Made by a program: the position numbers and the translations under genes. Source: Alphaproteobacteria bacterium (GTDB taxonomy: Bacteria; Pseudomonadota; Alphaproteobacteria; DSM-16000; Inquilinaceae). From it: a stretch of DNA of 64,000 bases. Positions 45,965-56,878 of this stretch are shown one piece after another. The first letter of the stretch is position 1. Every line of letters begins with the position of its first letter. The notes under the pieces are model-generated. The model searched no databases and was not told the DNA's origin. It saw nothing but the letters and a program-made list of their open reading frames with translations. The stretch is from assembly GCA_028277405.1 (NCBI GenBank), contig JANQGH010000066.1, positions 124,001-188,000 on the forward strand. The letters run 5' to 3'.

Positions 45965-47640
45965 AGCGCCACCACGTGGACTTCAGTGACCGGCTTCTTG
46001 CCGTACCAGCGCTTCACCGCCCGGCGCAGAGACCGGCGCACCGCCTCGCGCACCGTCTCGACATCGAGCCGGCCGTTCCTGGGCAGATCGTTGAAGGCCT
46101 CGGCCGCGACGTCGCTCAAGTCGGCCTGGGCCTCCTCCACCGCCTGCTCGTCCTCCAGGCCCAGCATGGTGACGCCCGGGTCGGCCGCCAACCGGCCACG
46201 CGGGTCGATCACCAGGCTGGCCATGATCGCGCCGTTGAAGGACAAACGATGGCGGGTACGCAAGGTATCGCCGGTCAGCGCGATCAACCGACCGCCGTCA
46301 TATCCGAGACGGTCCGCCGGCACGTGATCGACCGCCGCAACCGGGCCGGGCGCCAGACGTATGATCGCTCCATCCCCCGGAATAAGCGTTTCAGGCACCT
46401 GACATGATTTCGCCAAGGCGGCATGGGCCTTCATGTGGCGCATCTCGCCATGGACCGGGATGGAGATACTCGGCCGCAGCCATTGATAAAGCTGCGTCAG
46501 CTCATCGATTGCGGGGTGGCCCGAGACGTGGATCGGCTTGACCGGCGACTCGTCCGGCGTGATGACCTCGACACCCTGCGCCGCCAGCGCGTTTTGAACC
46601 CTGCCGATCGCCTTCTCGTTGCCGGGAATGTCCCGCGCGGAATAAATCACGCAGTCCCCTGGCTCCAACACCACGTCGGGATGATCGCCATGGGCGATGC
46701 GCGTCATGGCCGAGCGCGGCTCGCCCTGGCTGCCGGCGACGACCAGCACGACCTTGTCGTTGGGCATGAAGCCGGCGTCGTGCTCGTTGAGAAAAGGCTC
46801 GGGCACGTCGATGTAGCCCGTTTCGGTCGCCGCGGCGTGGATGCGCCACAAGGACCGGCCAACCAGGGCGCAGTGGCGGCCATTGGCGTGGGCCGCGTGA
46901 GCGACCGAATTCAGCCGGACGACGTTGGAGGAAAAGCAGGTCACGGCGACCCGGCCCGTCTTTTGCCCGATCAACTCGGTCAGGGCACGCCGCACGTCCG
47001 CCTCCGACCCGGACACGCCGGGTTCCAGCGCGTTGGTGCTGTCGCCGATCAGGGCCAACACTCCCTCATCGCCCAGGCGGCGCAGGGCGCCCTCGTCAGC
47101 GACGTCGCCAAGCAGCGGATCGGGATCGAGCTTCCAGTCGCCGCTATGCACCACCAGCCCGGCGGGGGTTCGGATAGCAAGCGCGCTTGGTTCAGGAACC
47201 GAATGGGTCATGGAGACCAGTTCGACCGAGAACGGGTCGAGATCGACCGTACCCGACAGAGGCAGTTCGATGATCTCGACCCTGTCAGCGAAGTCACTCT
47301 CGCGCAGTTTCAGGCGCAGGAAGGCCGCCGTGAACGGCGTGGCGTAGATCGGGCAGCCCAGCCGCGGCCACAGGTAAGGCAGCGCGCCGAGATGGTCCTC
47401 ATGGGCATGGGTCAGGACCAGCCCGACGAGATCGTCGCGCCGTTCCTCTATGAAGCCGGGGTCGGCCATCAATATGTCGATGCCGGGGTGGCGTTCGTCG
47501 CCAAAGGCGATGCCGCAATCCACCATCAGCCATTTGCCGGCATACCCGTACAGGTTCATGTTCATGCCGATTTCGCCGGATCCGCCCAAAGGCAGGAAAA
47601 TCAGCTCGGAATCGGGTTCTAGGGACGTGGAAATGGTCAC
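45961..47640 (-). CDS. rnj: ribonuclease J
   Basis: Metallo-beta-lactamase RNase with 5'-3' exonuclease and endonuclease activity, the main 5'-end decay enzyme in alphaproteobacteria. The 559-residue product has the early LGGSGEIGMNM block, the metal motif HAHEDH at 78-83, the HSGDWKLDP and GDSTNALEPG segments, the beta-CASP motif VTCFSSN and HVSGHPAIDEL. The GTG start overlaps the coaX stop (GTGA). It follows nuo-birA-coaX in the standard alphaproteobacterial order. Confidence 0.96.
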   Translation of the reverse strand: MTISTSLEPDSELIFLPLGGSGEIGMNMNLYGYAGKWLMVDCGIAFGDERHPGIDILMADPGFIEERRDDLVGLVLTHAHEDHLGALPYLWPRLGCPIYATPFTAAFLRLKLRESDFADRVEIIELPLSGTVDLDPFSVELVSMTHSVPEPSALAIRTPAGLVVHSGDWKLDPDPLLGDVADEGALRRLGDEGVLALIGDSTNALEPGVSGSEADVRRALTELIGQKTGRVAVTCFSSNVVRLNSVAHAAHANGRHCALVGRSLWRIHAAATETGYIDVPEPFLNEHDAGFMPNDKVVLVVAGSQGEPRSAMTRIAHGDHPDVVLEPGDCVIYSARDIPGNEKAIGRVQNALAAQGVEVITPDESPVKPIHVSGHPAIDELTQLYQWLRPSISIPVHGEMRHMKAHAALAKSCQVPETLIPGDGAIIRLAPGPVAAVDHVPADRLGYDGGRLIALTGDTLRTRHRLSFNGAIMASLVIDPRGRLAADPGVTMLGLEDEQAVEEAQADLSDVAAEAFNDLPRNGRLDVETVREAVRRSLRRAVKRWYGKKPVTEVHVVAL

Positions 47641-48413
47641 GCCTTTCGGTTCAGGTCATAAATGTGAATCAGCCCGCGCACCGTCAGCTGGTCATCGATA
47701 TGGTCGATGACGTCCGTCGACCGGATGAACAGCTTGGACAGGCCGCCCGTGCCGATGACCAGCATCGGCCGGCCATACTCCCGCTTGATACGGGCGACCA
47801 TGCCCTCGATCAAGCCGACATAGCCCCAGAAGATGCCCGAGCGCATACATTCGATCGTGGATTTGCCGATCGCGGCCTCCGGTTCCATGATCTCGATCCG
47901 AGGCAGCTTCGCCGCGACCTGATGCAAGGCATCCAAAGACGGGTTGGGGCCGGGCGCGATGGCGCCGCCCGCGTAATTGCCGTCCTCGTCGACCACGTCG
48001 AAGGTCGTCGCGGTCCCGATATCGAGCACGATCAAGGGCGGCTCGAAACTCATGCGGGCACCGACCGTGTTAACCAGCCGGTCCGCACCCGCTTCCGACG
48101 GGTTCTTGATCTTCGCCTCAACGCCGAGCTCGACGCCCTCGGCGCCGACGATCAGGGCTTCGCAGCTATAGTGGTGGCGGCACAGACCCAAGAGGTTGAA
48201 CGTCGCGGACGGCACGACACTGGCGATGATGGCACCGCTGATCTCGATCGGTCGGATCCGGCTCAAGGCCATCAACTGGTTCAGCCAGACCGCATATTCG
48301 TCCGACGTGCGCCGCGCATCGGTGGAGATGCGCCAGTGGCCGCGCATCTTGCGCTCGTCGTCGAACAGCGCGAAGACGGTGTTGGTGTTGCCGGCGTCTA
48401 TGGTCAGAAGCAT
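47637..48413 (-). CDS. coaX: type III pantothenate kinase
   Basis: Phosphorylates pantothenate in the first step of coenzyme A synthesis; the CoaX type is insensitive to CoA feedback and needs a monovalent cation. The 258-residue ASKHA-fold protein begins MLLTIDAGNTNTVFALFD and has the GADRLVNTVGA, VLDIGTATTFDVV and IGKSTIECMRSGIFWG blocks. The ATG at 48413 is 18 bases after the birA stop and has no obvious ribosome site; a longer frame runs upstream into birA without homology. Confidence 0.95.
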   Translation of the reverse strand: MLLTIDAGNTNTVFALFDDERKMRGHWRISTDARRTSDEYAVWLNQLMALSRIRPIEISGAIIASVVPSATFNLLGLCRHHYSCEALIVGAEGVELGVEAKIKNPSEAGADRLVNTVGARMSFEPPLIVLDIGTATTFDVVDEDGNYAGGAIAPGPNPSLDALHQVAAKLPRIEIMEPEAAIGKSTIECMRSGIFWGYVGLIEGMVARIKREYGRPMLVIGTGGLSKLFIRSTDVIDHIDDQLTVRGLIHIYDLNRKA

Positions 48414-48430
48414 GGGGTTAGCAACATAGT

Positions 48431-49213
48431 CTAGCCGCCAGCCAATACGAGGTCGCCTGCAGCAATCGTGCGCCGACCACCGTCGGGCAAGCCGAGGATC
48501 AAGGCACCGTTGCCATCCAGATCGAGGAAGCGGCCGGCGATCGATTGCTCGCCATGGCCGACGCGAACAGGGCTGCCCACGCCGGCCGCCCAATCGAGCC
48601 AGTGGGGCCGGATCGCGTCAAAGCCATCACTGGCCCAGCGATCCACCAGGATGTTGAGCCGTGCCAGGTAGCCTTCCAGAACGCTGGCGGGGGTCGCATC
48701 CCGCGCGCCGAGATCGGCCAGCGCAACCGTCGGACGTTCCGCCAGGGACGGATGGCTGACGATGTTCACGCCGCTGCCGATCACGACCCACTCCACCCGT
48801 TCGCGGTCGGCCCCGGCCGACTCCAAGAGCAGGCCGGAGATTTTGGCGTCGTCGACCAGGACGTCGTTGGGCCATTTGACCCGAACGGCGCCGCCCGGAA
48901 CGAAACCCGCCAGCGCCTCCGCCATGGCAAGGGCCGCGACCAGCGAGAGCTGGGCAACCAGCGCCGGCAGCACCGTGGGTCGTAGAAGGACGCTGACGTA
49001 AAGATTACCCGGCGGTGACGACCATGCCCGGCCTTGACGGCCACGCCCGGCCTCTTGCTGTTCCGCCAGTACGACGGTGCCATGGGCCGCGCCCTGCTGG
49101 GCGAGATCCTTGGCGATGTCGTTGGTGCTGGTGACGCTGCCATGTCGGTGGAGCACCCAACCGGGCGGCAGCGCGATATCGCGGTCGGTTCCGCCGGCCA
49201 ACCCGGCCGTCAT
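48431..49213 (-). CDS. birA: biotin--[acetyl-CoA-carboxylase] ligase
   Basis: Attaches biotin to the acetyl-CoA carboxylase carrier protein. The 260-residue product has the catalytic motif [19 protein letters not shown], the [20 protein letters not shown] block and the short C-terminal beta domain. It lacks an N-terminal winged-helix DNA-binding domain, so it is a ligase but not the biotin-operon repressor. Its ATG overlaps the nuoN stop (ATGA). Confidence 0.95.
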   Translation of the reverse strand: MTAGLAGGTDRDIALPPGWVLHRHGSVTSTNDIAKDLAQQGAAHGTVVLAEQQEAGRGRQGRAWSSPPGNLYVSVLLRPTVLPALVAQLSLVAALAMAEALAGFVPGGAVRVKWPNDVLVDDAKISGLLLESAGADRERVEWVVIGSGVNIVSHPSLAERPTVALADLGARDATPASVLEGYLARLNILVDRWASDGFDAIRPHWLDWAAGVGSPVRVGHGEQSIAGRFLDLDGNGALILGLPDGGRRTIAAGDLVLAGG

Positions 49214-50652
49214 CCGGCGAACAGCGAGCGCGCCGCCTGGGCGGCCGGATCCAGGATCAGGGCCGGGAAAACGAAGAACAGCGTGGTGAACAGGCCGGTG
49301 GCGCCCAGCACGACGACCATGTCGCGGCCGATCGGACGGTCCAGCTTTTCGACCGGATCGTCGAAGTACATCAGCTTGATGATGCGCAGGTAGTAGAAGG
49401 CCGCCACGACGCTGGTCAGCACGCCGATGACGGCAAGCGTGTACAGCTCTGCCTCAAGCGCCGCCTGGAATACGAACAGCTTGCCGAAAAAGCCGGCCAG
49501 CGGCGGGATGCCGGCCATCGAGAACATGAAGATGGCCAGCACCAGGGCCATCATCGGGTTGGTCTTGCTCAAGCCCGCCAAGTCGCGGATGCCTTCGACC
49601 GCGCGGCCATTGACGCGCATGCACAGGATGCAGGCGAAGGTGCCCACATTCATGGCCAGGTAGATCGACATGTAGACGATCAGCCCGCGCACACCGTCCT
49701 GCGATCCGGCAGCAAGGCCCACCAGCGCATAGCCGACATGGCCGATCGACGAATAGGCCATCAGCCGCTTGATGTTGGTCTGCACCAGGGCCGCGAAGGC
49801 ACCCAGTGCCATCGACAGGATCGAGGTGACGACGATGATCTGCTGCCACTGGGCGACCAGATCGCCGAAGGGCTCGATCAGCACACGGGTGAACAGCGCG
49901 ATCGCCGCGATCTTGGGCGCGACGGCGAAGAAGGCCGTGACCGGTGTCGGCGCCCCCTCGTAAACGTCCGGTGTCCACATGTGGAAGGGCACAGCCGAGA
50001 CCTTAAAGGCCAGCGCGGCGGCGATGAAGACGATACCGACGATCAGGCCGACGGCCGGCCCGCCCTCGCCGGCAAACTCCGTTGCCAGCCCGGCGAAGCT
50101 GGTCGTGCCGGCAAAGCCGTAGACCATCGAGGCCCCATACAGGAACAGGCCGGAACTCAGCGCGCCGAGCACGAAGTACTTCAACCCCGCCTCCGACGAG
50201 CGCGCCGTGTCGCGCCGGAAGGCCGCGATCACGTAGAGGCACAGGCTTTGCAGTTCCAGGCCGAGATAGAGCGAGATCAGGTCGCCGGCGCTGATCATCA
50301 TCATCATGCCCAGCGTGGCGAAGACGAACAGGACACCGTATTCGAAGCGCGCCATCTGCTCGCGTTCGATAAAGTCCTGGCTGACGATCAAGGTGAGGGC
50401 CGAGCCCAGCAGAACGAGCAGCTTCATAAACAGGCCGAAGCTGTCGACCCGGAACAGGCCGCCGAACGCGCTTTGCGATCCATCGAAGGTAGCGACCGCC
50501 AGAATGCCGGCGATGGCGAAGCTGATCACGGCCAGATAGTTGACCAGCCGCGAGGGATTGCCGCGCGCGAACACGCCGACCATCAGCAAGGCCATGCCCA
50601 TGACGGCCAGGAAGATCTCCGGCAAGGCGACGATCAAATCGGTGCTGGTCAT
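49210..50652 (-). CDS. nuoN: NADH-quinone oxidoreductase subunit N
   Basis: Antiporter-like membrane-arm subunit of complex I, 480 residues with 14 or so hydrophobic segments. The proton-channel region contains the conserved Lys-bearing [17 protein letters not shown] and [14 protein letters not shown] blocks. It closes the nuo cluster and is followed by birA with overlapping codons. Confidence 0.96.
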   Translation of the reverse strand: MTSTDLIVALPEIFLAVMGMALLMVGVFARGNPSRLVNYLAVISFAIAGILAVATFDGSQSAFGGLFRVDSFGLFMKLLVLLGSALTLIVSQDFIEREQMARFEYGVLFVFATLGMMMMISAGDLISLYLGLELQSLCLYVIAAFRRDTARSSEAGLKYFVLGALSSGLFLYGASMVYGFAGTTSFAGLATEFAGEGGPAVGLIVGIVFIAAALAFKVSAVPFHMWTPDVYEGAPTPVTAFFAVAPKIAAIALFTRVLIEPFGDLVAQWQQIIVVTSILSMALGAFAALVQTNIKRLMAYSSIGHVGYALVGLAAGSQDGVRGLIVYMSIYLAMNVGTFACILCMRVNGRAVEGIRDLAGLSKTNPMMALVLAIFMFSMAGIPPLAGFFGKLFVFQAALEAELYTLAVIGVLTSVVAAFYYLRIIKLMYFDDPVEKLDRPIGRDMVVVLGATGLFTTLFFVFPALILDPAAQAARSLFAG

Positions 50653-50667
50653 CGAACCGCCCCTCGC

Positions 50668-52191
50668 CTACTGCGCCGCCACGTCGACGCCATCGGCGTC
50701 GGCCAGCGCTTGCTGATAGTTCTCGATCAGATTGATGACCGAGGCATCTGTGATGTCCGTGAAGCTGGACGGATAGATGCCGAGCCAAATGACGATCAGA
50801 ATCATCGGCACGAAGATCGCCAGCTCACGCGCGTTCAGGTCGGGCATCGCCTTCACGTCATCCTTGGTCAGCTTGCCGAAGACGACCCGCCGGTAGAGAT
50901 AGAGCATGTAGGCGGCGCCGAGGATCAAGCCCGTGGCCGCGAACACGGCCACCCAGGTGTTCACCTGGAAGGTGCCGATCAAGATCATGAACTCGCCGAC
51001 GAAACCGCTGGTGCCGGGCAGACCGACGGAGGCCAGCATGAACACCATGAACACGGCGGCGTATTTCGGCATGTTGTGGACCAAGCCGCCATAGCGCGAG
51101 ATCTCCAGCGTGTGCAGCCGGTCATAGACCACACCGACACACAGGAAGAGAGCGGCAGACACGATGCCGTGGCTGAGCATCTGGACGATCGACCCCGTCA
51201 CGCCTGCCATCGTCAAGGTGAACATGCCGATGGTCACGAAACCCATATGTGCGATCGACGAATAGGCGATCAGCTTCTTCATGTTGGGCTGGGCTAAGGC
51301 CACCAGCGAGGTGTAGACGATCGCCACCGCGCTCAAGACATAGATCAGCGGCGTCAGTGTCTCCGTCGCCTCGGGCAGAATCGGGATCGAGAACCTCAAG
51401 AACCCGTAGCCGCCCATTTTCAGCAGCACGCCGGCCAGAATGACCGAGCCGGCGGTCGGTGCCTGCACGTGGGCATCGGGCAGCCAGGTATGCACCGGCC
51501 ACATCGGGATCTTGACCGCGAACGAGGCGAACATCGCCAGCCACAGCCAGATCTGCAGGCTGCTGGCCAATGGTGTCTGCATCAGGGTCGGGATGTCGGT
51601 CGTGCCGGCCTGCAGATAGAGCACCAGCAGGGCCAACAGCATCAGGACCGAGCCCAACAGCGTGTAGAGGAAGAACTTGAACGCGGCGTAGACCCGCCGC
51701 TCGCCGTGGCCCCAGACGCCGATGATGATGAACATCGGGATCAGCACGCCCTCGAAGAAGACGTAGAACAGCACGAAGTCGAGCGCGGAGAACATCCCGA
51801 CCATCATGGTTTCCAGGATCAGGAACGCGATCATGTATTCCTTGACCCGGTCCTTGATCGACTCCCAACTCGCCAAGATGCAGATCGGCGTCAGGAAGGT
51901 CGACAAGAGGACGAACAGCACCGAGATACCGTCGACGCCCATGTGGTAGGAGATGTTCAGACCCGGAAACCAGGTCATCGTCTCGACGAACTGGAAGTCG
52001 GCCGTGCTGCGGTCGAAATCGATCCACAGAACCAGGCTGATCAGGAACGTGATGCCCGACGTGAACAGCGCCATCCAGCGCGACCGTCGGGCGATGTCCT
52101 CGGGATCCTTGCCCTGGACCATGACGAAGATCATGGCCGCGCCCACCAGCGGCAGGAACGTGATCAGAGACAGGACGGGGAAGTTGTTCAT
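50668..52191 (-). CDS. nuoM: NADH-quinone oxidoreductase subunit M
   Basis: Second antiporter-like subunit, 507 residues. It shows the [19 protein letters not shown] proton-channel block, the helix-breaking [10 protein letters not shown] segment and the membrane Glu region near the N-terminal third. The ATG at 52191 was chosen over a TTG one codon upstream. It ends 16 bases before nuoN. Confidence 0.96.
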   Translation of the reverse strand: MNNFPVLSLITFLPLVGAAMIFVMVQGKDPEDIARRSRWMALFTSGITFLISLVLWIDFDRSTADFQFVETMTWFPGLNISYHMGVDGISVLFVLLSTFLTPICILASWESIKDRVKEYMIAFLILETMMVGMFSALDFVLFYVFFEGVLIPMFIIIGVWGHGERRVYAAFKFFLYTLLGSVLMLLALLVLYLQAGTTDIPTLMQTPLASSLQIWLWLAMFASFAVKIPMWPVHTWLPDAHVQAPTAGSVILAGVLLKMGGYGFLRFSIPILPEATETLTPLIYVLSAVAIVYTSLVALAQPNMKKLIAYSSIAHMGFVTIGMFTLTMAGVTGSIVQMLSHGIVSAALFLCVGVVYDRLHTLEISRYGGLVHNMPKYAAVFMVFMLASVGLPGTSGFVGEFMILIGTFQVNTWVAVFAATGLILGAAYMLYLYRRVVFGKLTKDDVKAMPDLNARELAIFVPMILIVIWLGIYPSSFTDITDASVINLIENYQQALADADGVDVAAQ

Positions 52192-52212
52192 CAATCCGCT
52201 CGTGATCTCGCG

Positions 52213-54198
52213 TCAGCCACCGAGGCCCCAGAAGTACCAGGAAACGAACACCACCACGCCGATCAGCATGGCAAAGGCGTAATGGTAGATGTAGCCGGAC
52301 TGCAGCCGGCTGAACCGGCCGCCGAGCGCGCGCGAGGCGCTGGCGAACCCGTTCGGGCCCAGCCCGTCGATGATCGTCTGGTCACCCACCTTCCACAACT
52401 CGTCGCCGCCCTTCATGGCCCCGCGCACGAAGGTGTAGTCGTAGAGCTCGTCGAAGTACCATTTGTGGAAGAACAGATAGTAGATCGGCCGGAAGGCGCG
52501 GACCGTCGTCGCCGGCAGCGACGGGATGACGATGTAGTAGAGCCAGGCGATGACCAGGCCTGACACCGCCAGCCCAAGCGGCATCAGCTTGACCCAAAGC
52601 GCGACATGGTGGGCCGCCTCGATCGTGTCGTTGCCGGGCAGAACCAGAACGCTGTGGCCCCAGAAGCCCTCCATGCCGTAGCCGACGAGCCAGTAGTAGC
52701 CGATGGCCCCTGCGAAGGTCGCGCCGAAGCCCAGCACGCACAGCGGACCCAGCATCACCCAGGGCGACTCGTGCACATGCGCCATGACCTTCTCTTCCAC
52801 CCGCGACTTGCCGTGGAAGGTGAGGAAGATCAGGCGGCCGCTGTAGAAGGCGGTCATGAAGGCGGCGAGCGTGCCCAGCCAGTAGGCGAGGATGCCGAAC
52901 CAGGTATGGTCGGCGAAGGCCGCTTCGATGATCAAATCCTTCGAATAGAAGCCGGCAAAGCCGATGCCGGGAAGGTCTGACAGGAAGCCGATGCCGAAGG
53001 TCATCGGAATACCGATGCCGGCAAGCGCCAAGCTGCCGATCCACATCATCGCGTAGGTCCACGGGATGTGGCGGGCCAGGCCGCCCATCTTGCGCATGTC
53101 CTGCTCGTCAGACATGGCGTGAATGACCGAACCGGCGCTCAGGAACAGCAGGGACTTGAAGAAGGCGTGCGTCATCAGGTGGAAGATCGCCGCCTGATAG
53201 GCCGACACGCCGATGGCAAAGAACATGTAGCCAAGCTGGCTCATCGTCGAATAGGCGATGACCCGCTTGATGTCCCACTGGGTCATGCCGATCGTGGCGC
53301 CGATGAAGGCGGTCAAGGCGCCGACAATGCAGACCACCAAAAGCGCCCAGGGCGCGTACTCGAACACCGGCGACATGCGTGCCAGCATGAACACGCCGGC
53401 GGTCACCATGGTCGCGGCATGGATCAGCGCGGAGACCGGGGTCGGGCCCTCCATCGCGTCCGGCAACCAGGTATGCAGGCCAAGCTGAGCCGATTTGCCC
53501 ATGGCACCGACGAACAGCAGCAGACAGGCCGTGGTCAGGGCGTGCACTTCCCAGCCCAGGAAGTGGAAGGTGGCGTCCGCCATGCTCGCGGCATTCTCGA
53601 AGATGACCGAGAACTCGACAGAGCCGAAGATCAGGAAGATCGCCAGGATGCCGAGCATGAAGCCGAAATCGCCAACCCGGTTGACGATGAACGCCTTAAT
53701 CGACGCCTTGTTGGCGCTGTCCTTGTCGTACCAGAATCCGATCAGCAGATAGGACGCCAAGCCGACGCCCTCCCAGCCGAAGAACAGCTGGATCAGATTG
53801 TCGGCCGTCACCAGCATCAGCATCATGAAGGTGAACATGCTGAGATAGGCGAAGAAGCGCGGCCGGTGCGGGTCGCTGTGCATGTAGCCGACGGAATAGA
53901 TGTGCACCATCGACGACACGCCGTTCACGACGATCAGCATCACGGCCGTCAAACTGTCGAAGCGCAGCGCCCATGAAAACTGAAGATCGCCGACCGCCAT
54001 CCAGGTGAACAGCGTCACGATGCGGTCTTCGCCGCCGACGATGTTGAAGAACAGGATGATCGAGAAGATCGCCGCCAGACAGATGCAAGCGATCGACACG
54101 GCCATGGCGGCATGATCGCCCCAGGCGCGGCCGAACGGCATCGCCAGCGCGGCACCGATGATCGGCAGGAAGATGGCGAAAAAGGCTAAGGTGTCCAT
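52213..54198 (-). CDS. nuoL: NADH-quinone oxidoreductase subunit L
   Basis: Distal antiporter-like subunit, 661 residues, longer than E. coli NuoL and normal for alphaproteobacteria. Blocks include GWEGVGLASYLLIGFW, QLGLHTWLPDAMEGPTPVSA with the channel residues, and IAYSTMSQLGYMFFA; the long C-terminal lateral helix region is present. Confidence 0.96.
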   Translation of the reverse strand: MDTLAFFAIFLPIIGAALAMPFGRAWGDHAAMAVSIACICLAAIFSIILFFNIVGGEDRIVTLFTWMAVGDLQFSWALRFDSLTAVMLIVVNGVSSMVHIYSVGYMHSDPHRPRFFAYLSMFTFMMLMLVTADNLIQLFFGWEGVGLASYLLIGFWYDKDSANKASIKAFIVNRVGDFGFMLGILAIFLIFGSVEFSVIFENAASMADATFHFLGWEVHALTTACLLLFVGAMGKSAQLGLHTWLPDAMEGPTPVSALIHAATMVTAGVFMLARMSPVFEYAPWALLVVCIVGALTAFIGATIGMTQWDIKRVIAYSTMSQLGYMFFAIGVSAYQAAIFHLMTHAFFKSLLFLSAGSVIHAMSDEQDMRKMGGLARHIPWTYAMMWIGSLALAGIGIPMTFGIGFLSDLPGIGFAGFYSKDLIIEAAFADHTWFGILAYWLGTLAAFMTAFYSGRLIFLTFHGKSRVEEKVMAHVHESPWVMLGPLCVLGFGATFAGAIGYYWLVGYGMEGFWGHSVLVLPGNDTIEAAHHVALWVKLMPLGLAVSGLVIAWLYYIVIPSLPATTVRAFRPIYYLFFHKWYFDELYDYTFVRGAMKGGDELWKVGDQTIIDGLGPNGFASASRALGGRFSRLQSGYIYHYAFAMLIGVVVFVSWYFWGLGG

Positions 54199-54204
54199 GG
54201 TCGC

Positions 54205-54513
54205 TTAGCCCTTCATCAGGTTGACGTCATCGACCTGGATCGAGCCGCGGTTACGGAAATAGACCACCAGGATCGCTAGGCCGATCGCCGCCTCGGCGGC
54301 CGCCACCGTCAGGACGAACAGCGCGAAGACCTGGCCGACCAGGTCGTTCAGATGGGTCGCAAAGGCGACCAGATTGATGTTGACCGCCAGCAGCATCAGC
54401 TCGATCGACATCAGGATGATGATGACGTTCTTCCGGTTCAGGAAGATGCCGAAAATGCCCAGCGTGAACAGGATTGCCGCGACGACGAGGAAGTGCTCAA
54501 GACCGACGCCCAT
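54205..54513 (-). CDS. nuoK: NADH-quinone oxidoreductase subunit K
   Basis: A 102-residue three-helix membrane subunit carrying the conserved Glu residues of the proton path in [17 protein letters not shown] and [13 protein letters not shown]. It lies three bases after nuoJ and six before nuoL. Confidence 0.95.
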   Translation of the reverse strand: MGVGLEHFLVVAAILFTLGIFGIFLNRKNVIIILMSIELMLLAVNINLVAFATHLNDLVGQVFALFVLTVAAAEAAIGLAILVVYFRNRGSIQVDDVNLMKG

Positions 54514-54516
54514 GGC

Positions 54517-55128
54517 TCAGATCCCCTCGCCCGTGCCGACCTTGCGCACGGCCACCGCTTCCTCGCGCTTGCGGGCGATCTGGTCGGCAATCTTCTGTTT
54601 GCGCACCCCGACCCGCTCGCGCAGCGTCAGCACGATGGCGCCGATCATCGCGACCAGAAGGATCAGGCCGGCCGCTTGGAACAGATAGGCGTAATCGGTG
54701 TAGATCAGCCGGCCCAGGGCGTCGGTATTGGAGATATCGCCGCCGGGCACCGGCGCCCGGGCTACCGTCTCGGCTTCAGGTGCCAGCACCCACGCGCTGA
54801 GGATGAAGATCAACTCGATCAACAGGATCAGCCCGATCAGGCCGCCGATGGGCAGATATTGCAGAAATCCGGCGCGCAGCTCGGCGAAGTTCACGTCCAG
54901 CATCATGACGACGAACAGGAACAGCACCGCCACCGCGCCGACATAGACCACGATCAGGATCATGGCCAGGAACTCCGCCCCCATCAGAATGAACAGGCCG
55001 GCGGAGTTGAAGAAGGCCAGGATCAGGAACAGCACCGAGTGCACGGGATTCTTCGACGAGATCACCATCACCGCCGAGGCGATGGTGATGAACGCGAACA
55101 GGTAAAAGGCGATCGTCTCGATGATCAT
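54517..55128 (-). CDS. nuoJ: NADH-quinone oxidoreductase subunit J
   Basis: A 203-residue membrane subunit with about five hydrophobic segments and the conserved ILIVVYVGAVAVLFLFVVMML helix. The C-terminal tail is hydrophilic. It is separated from nuoI by a 213-base gap, the only large break in the nuo run. Confidence 0.94.
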   Translation of the reverse strand: MIIETIAFYLFAFITIASAVMVISSKNPVHSVLFLILAFFNSAGLFILMGAEFLAMILIVVYVGAVAVLFLFVVMMLDVNFAELRAGFLQYLPIGGLIGLILLIELIFILSAWVLAPEAETVARAPVPGGDISNTDALGRLIYTDYAYLFQAAGLILLVAMIGAIVLTLRERVGVRKQKIADQIARKREEAVAVRKVGTGEGI

Positions 55129-55307
55129 GGCCGCCCGCCCCGGTCGGATGCGCCAGCCCGGTCGTCCACTTCAAGACGATATGATTTGATCTCACGGGCC
55201 ACCATCGGACGGCTCCTCAAACAGACTGGTTGGTGTTCGATCGAACCGGCGATCGAAACCGATACTCTGGGTTCGGGGCGAACGCCCCTTTTGATCCTCA
55301 TCTCAAC

Positions 55308-55334
55308 CCGGCGATGCCCGAGCGGCATCGCCGG
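55308..55334. repeat. perfect 11-base-pair hairpin in the nuoI-nuoJ gap
   Basis: CCGGCGATGCC (55308-55318) pairs fully with GGCATCGCCGG (55324-55334) around a five-base loop. It starts seven bases beyond the nuoI stop in transcript sense and has no T-run on that strand. The same gap holds the 12-base palindrome GTTCGATCGAAC at 55235-55246. Confidence 0.65.
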
Positions 55335-55341
55335 CGTCGTT

Positions 55342-55830
55342 CTAGCGATACGGCGCGTCGGCGGCAATGTTTGCCGCCAGCTGTGCCTCCCAACGATCAC
55401 CGTTCTGCAACAGCTTTTCCTTGTTGTAGAACAGCTCCTCACGGGTTTCCGTTGCGTACTCGAAGTTCGGGCCTTCGACAATCGCATCCACCGGGCAGGC
55501 CTCCTGGCACATGCCGCAATAGATGCATTTGGTCATGTCGATGTCGTACCGCGTCGTGCGCCGGCTGCCATCGTCGCGGGGTTCGGCCTCGATCGTGATC
55601 GCCTGGGCCGGACAGATCGCCTCGCACAGCTTGCACGCGATGCAGCGTTCCTCGCCATTGGGATAGCGGCGCAGCGCGTGCTCGCCCCGAAACCGGGGGC
55701 TGATCGGCCCCTTTTCGTTCGGATAGTTCAGGGTCGCCTTCGGCTTGAACAAATAGCGGAACGTCAGCCACATGCCGCCGAGCAGTTCCAGAAGCAGGAA
55801 GTTGCGGGCTTGGCGATCGATGAAAGCCAT
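55342..55830 (-). CDS. nuoI: NADH-quinone oxidoreductase subunit I
   Basis: A 162-residue peripheral-arm subunit with two 4Fe-4S clusters ligated by [12 protein letters not shown] and [12 protein letters not shown]. It passes electrons toward NuoB and quinone. It follows nuoH by 24 bases; downstream the 213-base gap with a hairpin precedes nuoJ. Confidence 0.97.
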   Translation of the reverse strand: MAFIDRQARNFLLLELLGGMWLTFRYLFKPKATLNYPNEKGPISPRFRGEHALRRYPNGEERCIACKLCEAICPAQAITIEAEPRDDGSRRTTRYDIDMTKCIYCGMCQEACPVDAIVEGPNFEYATETREELFYNKEKLLQNGDRWEAQLAANIAADAPYR

Positions 55831-55854
55831 GGCTAGCTTGCTTTCCTTTCGGCC

Positions 55855-56868
55855 CTAGTTCGGCAGCCAGTCGAATGCGACCACGGCGCCGGCGGTGAGT
55901 ACGACCCAGATCAGCGAAAACGGCAGGAAGATCTTCCAGCCCAGCCGCATCAACTGGTCATAGCGGAAACGCGGCATCGTTCCGCGTACCCAGATGAAGA
56001 TGAACAGCAGCACGGCCACCTTCAGCGCGAACCAGATCGGGCCCGGGATCCAGGTAAAGGGTGCGAAATCGAATGGGGGCAGCCAGCCGCCGAGGAACAG
56101 GATGGTGGTCATCCCGCTCATCAAGATCATGTTGGCGTATTCGCCCAGGAAGAACAGGGCATAGGTCATGGACGAGTATTCGACCATGAAGCCGCCGGTG
56201 ATCTCCGATTCGCCCTCCGGCAGGTCGAACGGCGACCGGTTGGTCTCGGCCAGGGCGGAGATGAAGAACACCACGAACATCGGGAACAGCGGGATGGCGA
56301 ACCACAGCCCTTCCTGCGCCATGACGATGTCGGTGAGGTTCAGCGAGCCGACGCAGATCAGGACCGTGATGATCACGAAGCCGATCGAGACCTCGTAAGA
56401 CACCATCTGCGCCGCGGAACGCATAGCGCCCAGGAAGGCGTATTTCGAGTTGGAGGCCCAGCCCGCCATGATGATGCCGTAGACGCCGAGCGACGAGATC
56501 GCGAACAGGTACAGGATGCCGACATTGATGTCGGCCAGCACCAGGCCGTAATCGAACGGGATCACCGCCCAGGCCACCAGGCTGAGCAGGAACGTCAGCA
56601 TCGGCGCGATCATGAAGACGACGCGGTTGGCGCCCGACGGAATGATGGTTTCCTTGCCGATCATCTTGATGCCGTCGGCGATCGGCTGCAGCAGGCCCCA
56701 GGGGCCGACCACCATCGGGCCCTGTCGCAACTGCATGGCGCCCAGCACCTTGCGTTCGGCATAGGTCAAATAGGCGACGGCCACGATCAGCGGCACGATG
56801 ATCGCGATGATCTGCAGGATGATGATGATGCCGGGCCAGACGTAGCCGCCCCAGAATCCGCCGTCCAT
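55855..56868 (-). CDS. nuoH: NADH-quinone oxidoreductase subunit H
   Basis: A 337-residue membrane subunit at the quinone site, with about eight helices. Conserved loops carry the acidic residues: RFDP-type sequences are represented here by [19 protein letters not shown] and by [16 protein letters not shown]. The ATG at 56868 is followed by MDGGFWGG; the frame extends 14 codons upstream into nuoG without homology. Confidence 0.96.
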   Translation of the reverse strand: MDGGFWGGYVWPGIIIILQIIAIIVPLIVAVAYLTYAERKVLGAMQLRQGPMVVGPWGLLQPIADGIKMIGKETIIPSGANRVVFMIAPMLTFLLSLVAWAVIPFDYGLVLADINVGILYLFAISSLGVYGIIMAGWASNSKYAFLGAMRSAAQMVSYEVSIGFVIITVLICVGSLNLTDIVMAQEGLWFAIPLFPMFVVFFISALAETNRSPFDLPEGESEITGGFMVEYSSMTYALFFLGEYANMILMSGMTTILFLGGWLPPFDFAPFTWIPGPIWFALKVAVLLFIFIWVRGTMPRFRYDQLMRLGWKIFLPFSLIWVVLTAGAVVAFDWLPN

Positions 56869-56878
56869 CGTCCGCCCC

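Noticed and set aside
55275..55291. GGGGC/GCCCC hairpin plus TTTT as a factor-independent terminator
   Set aside because: The T-run is on the plus strand, where no gene is read toward it; on the transcribed minus strand it has no T-run.
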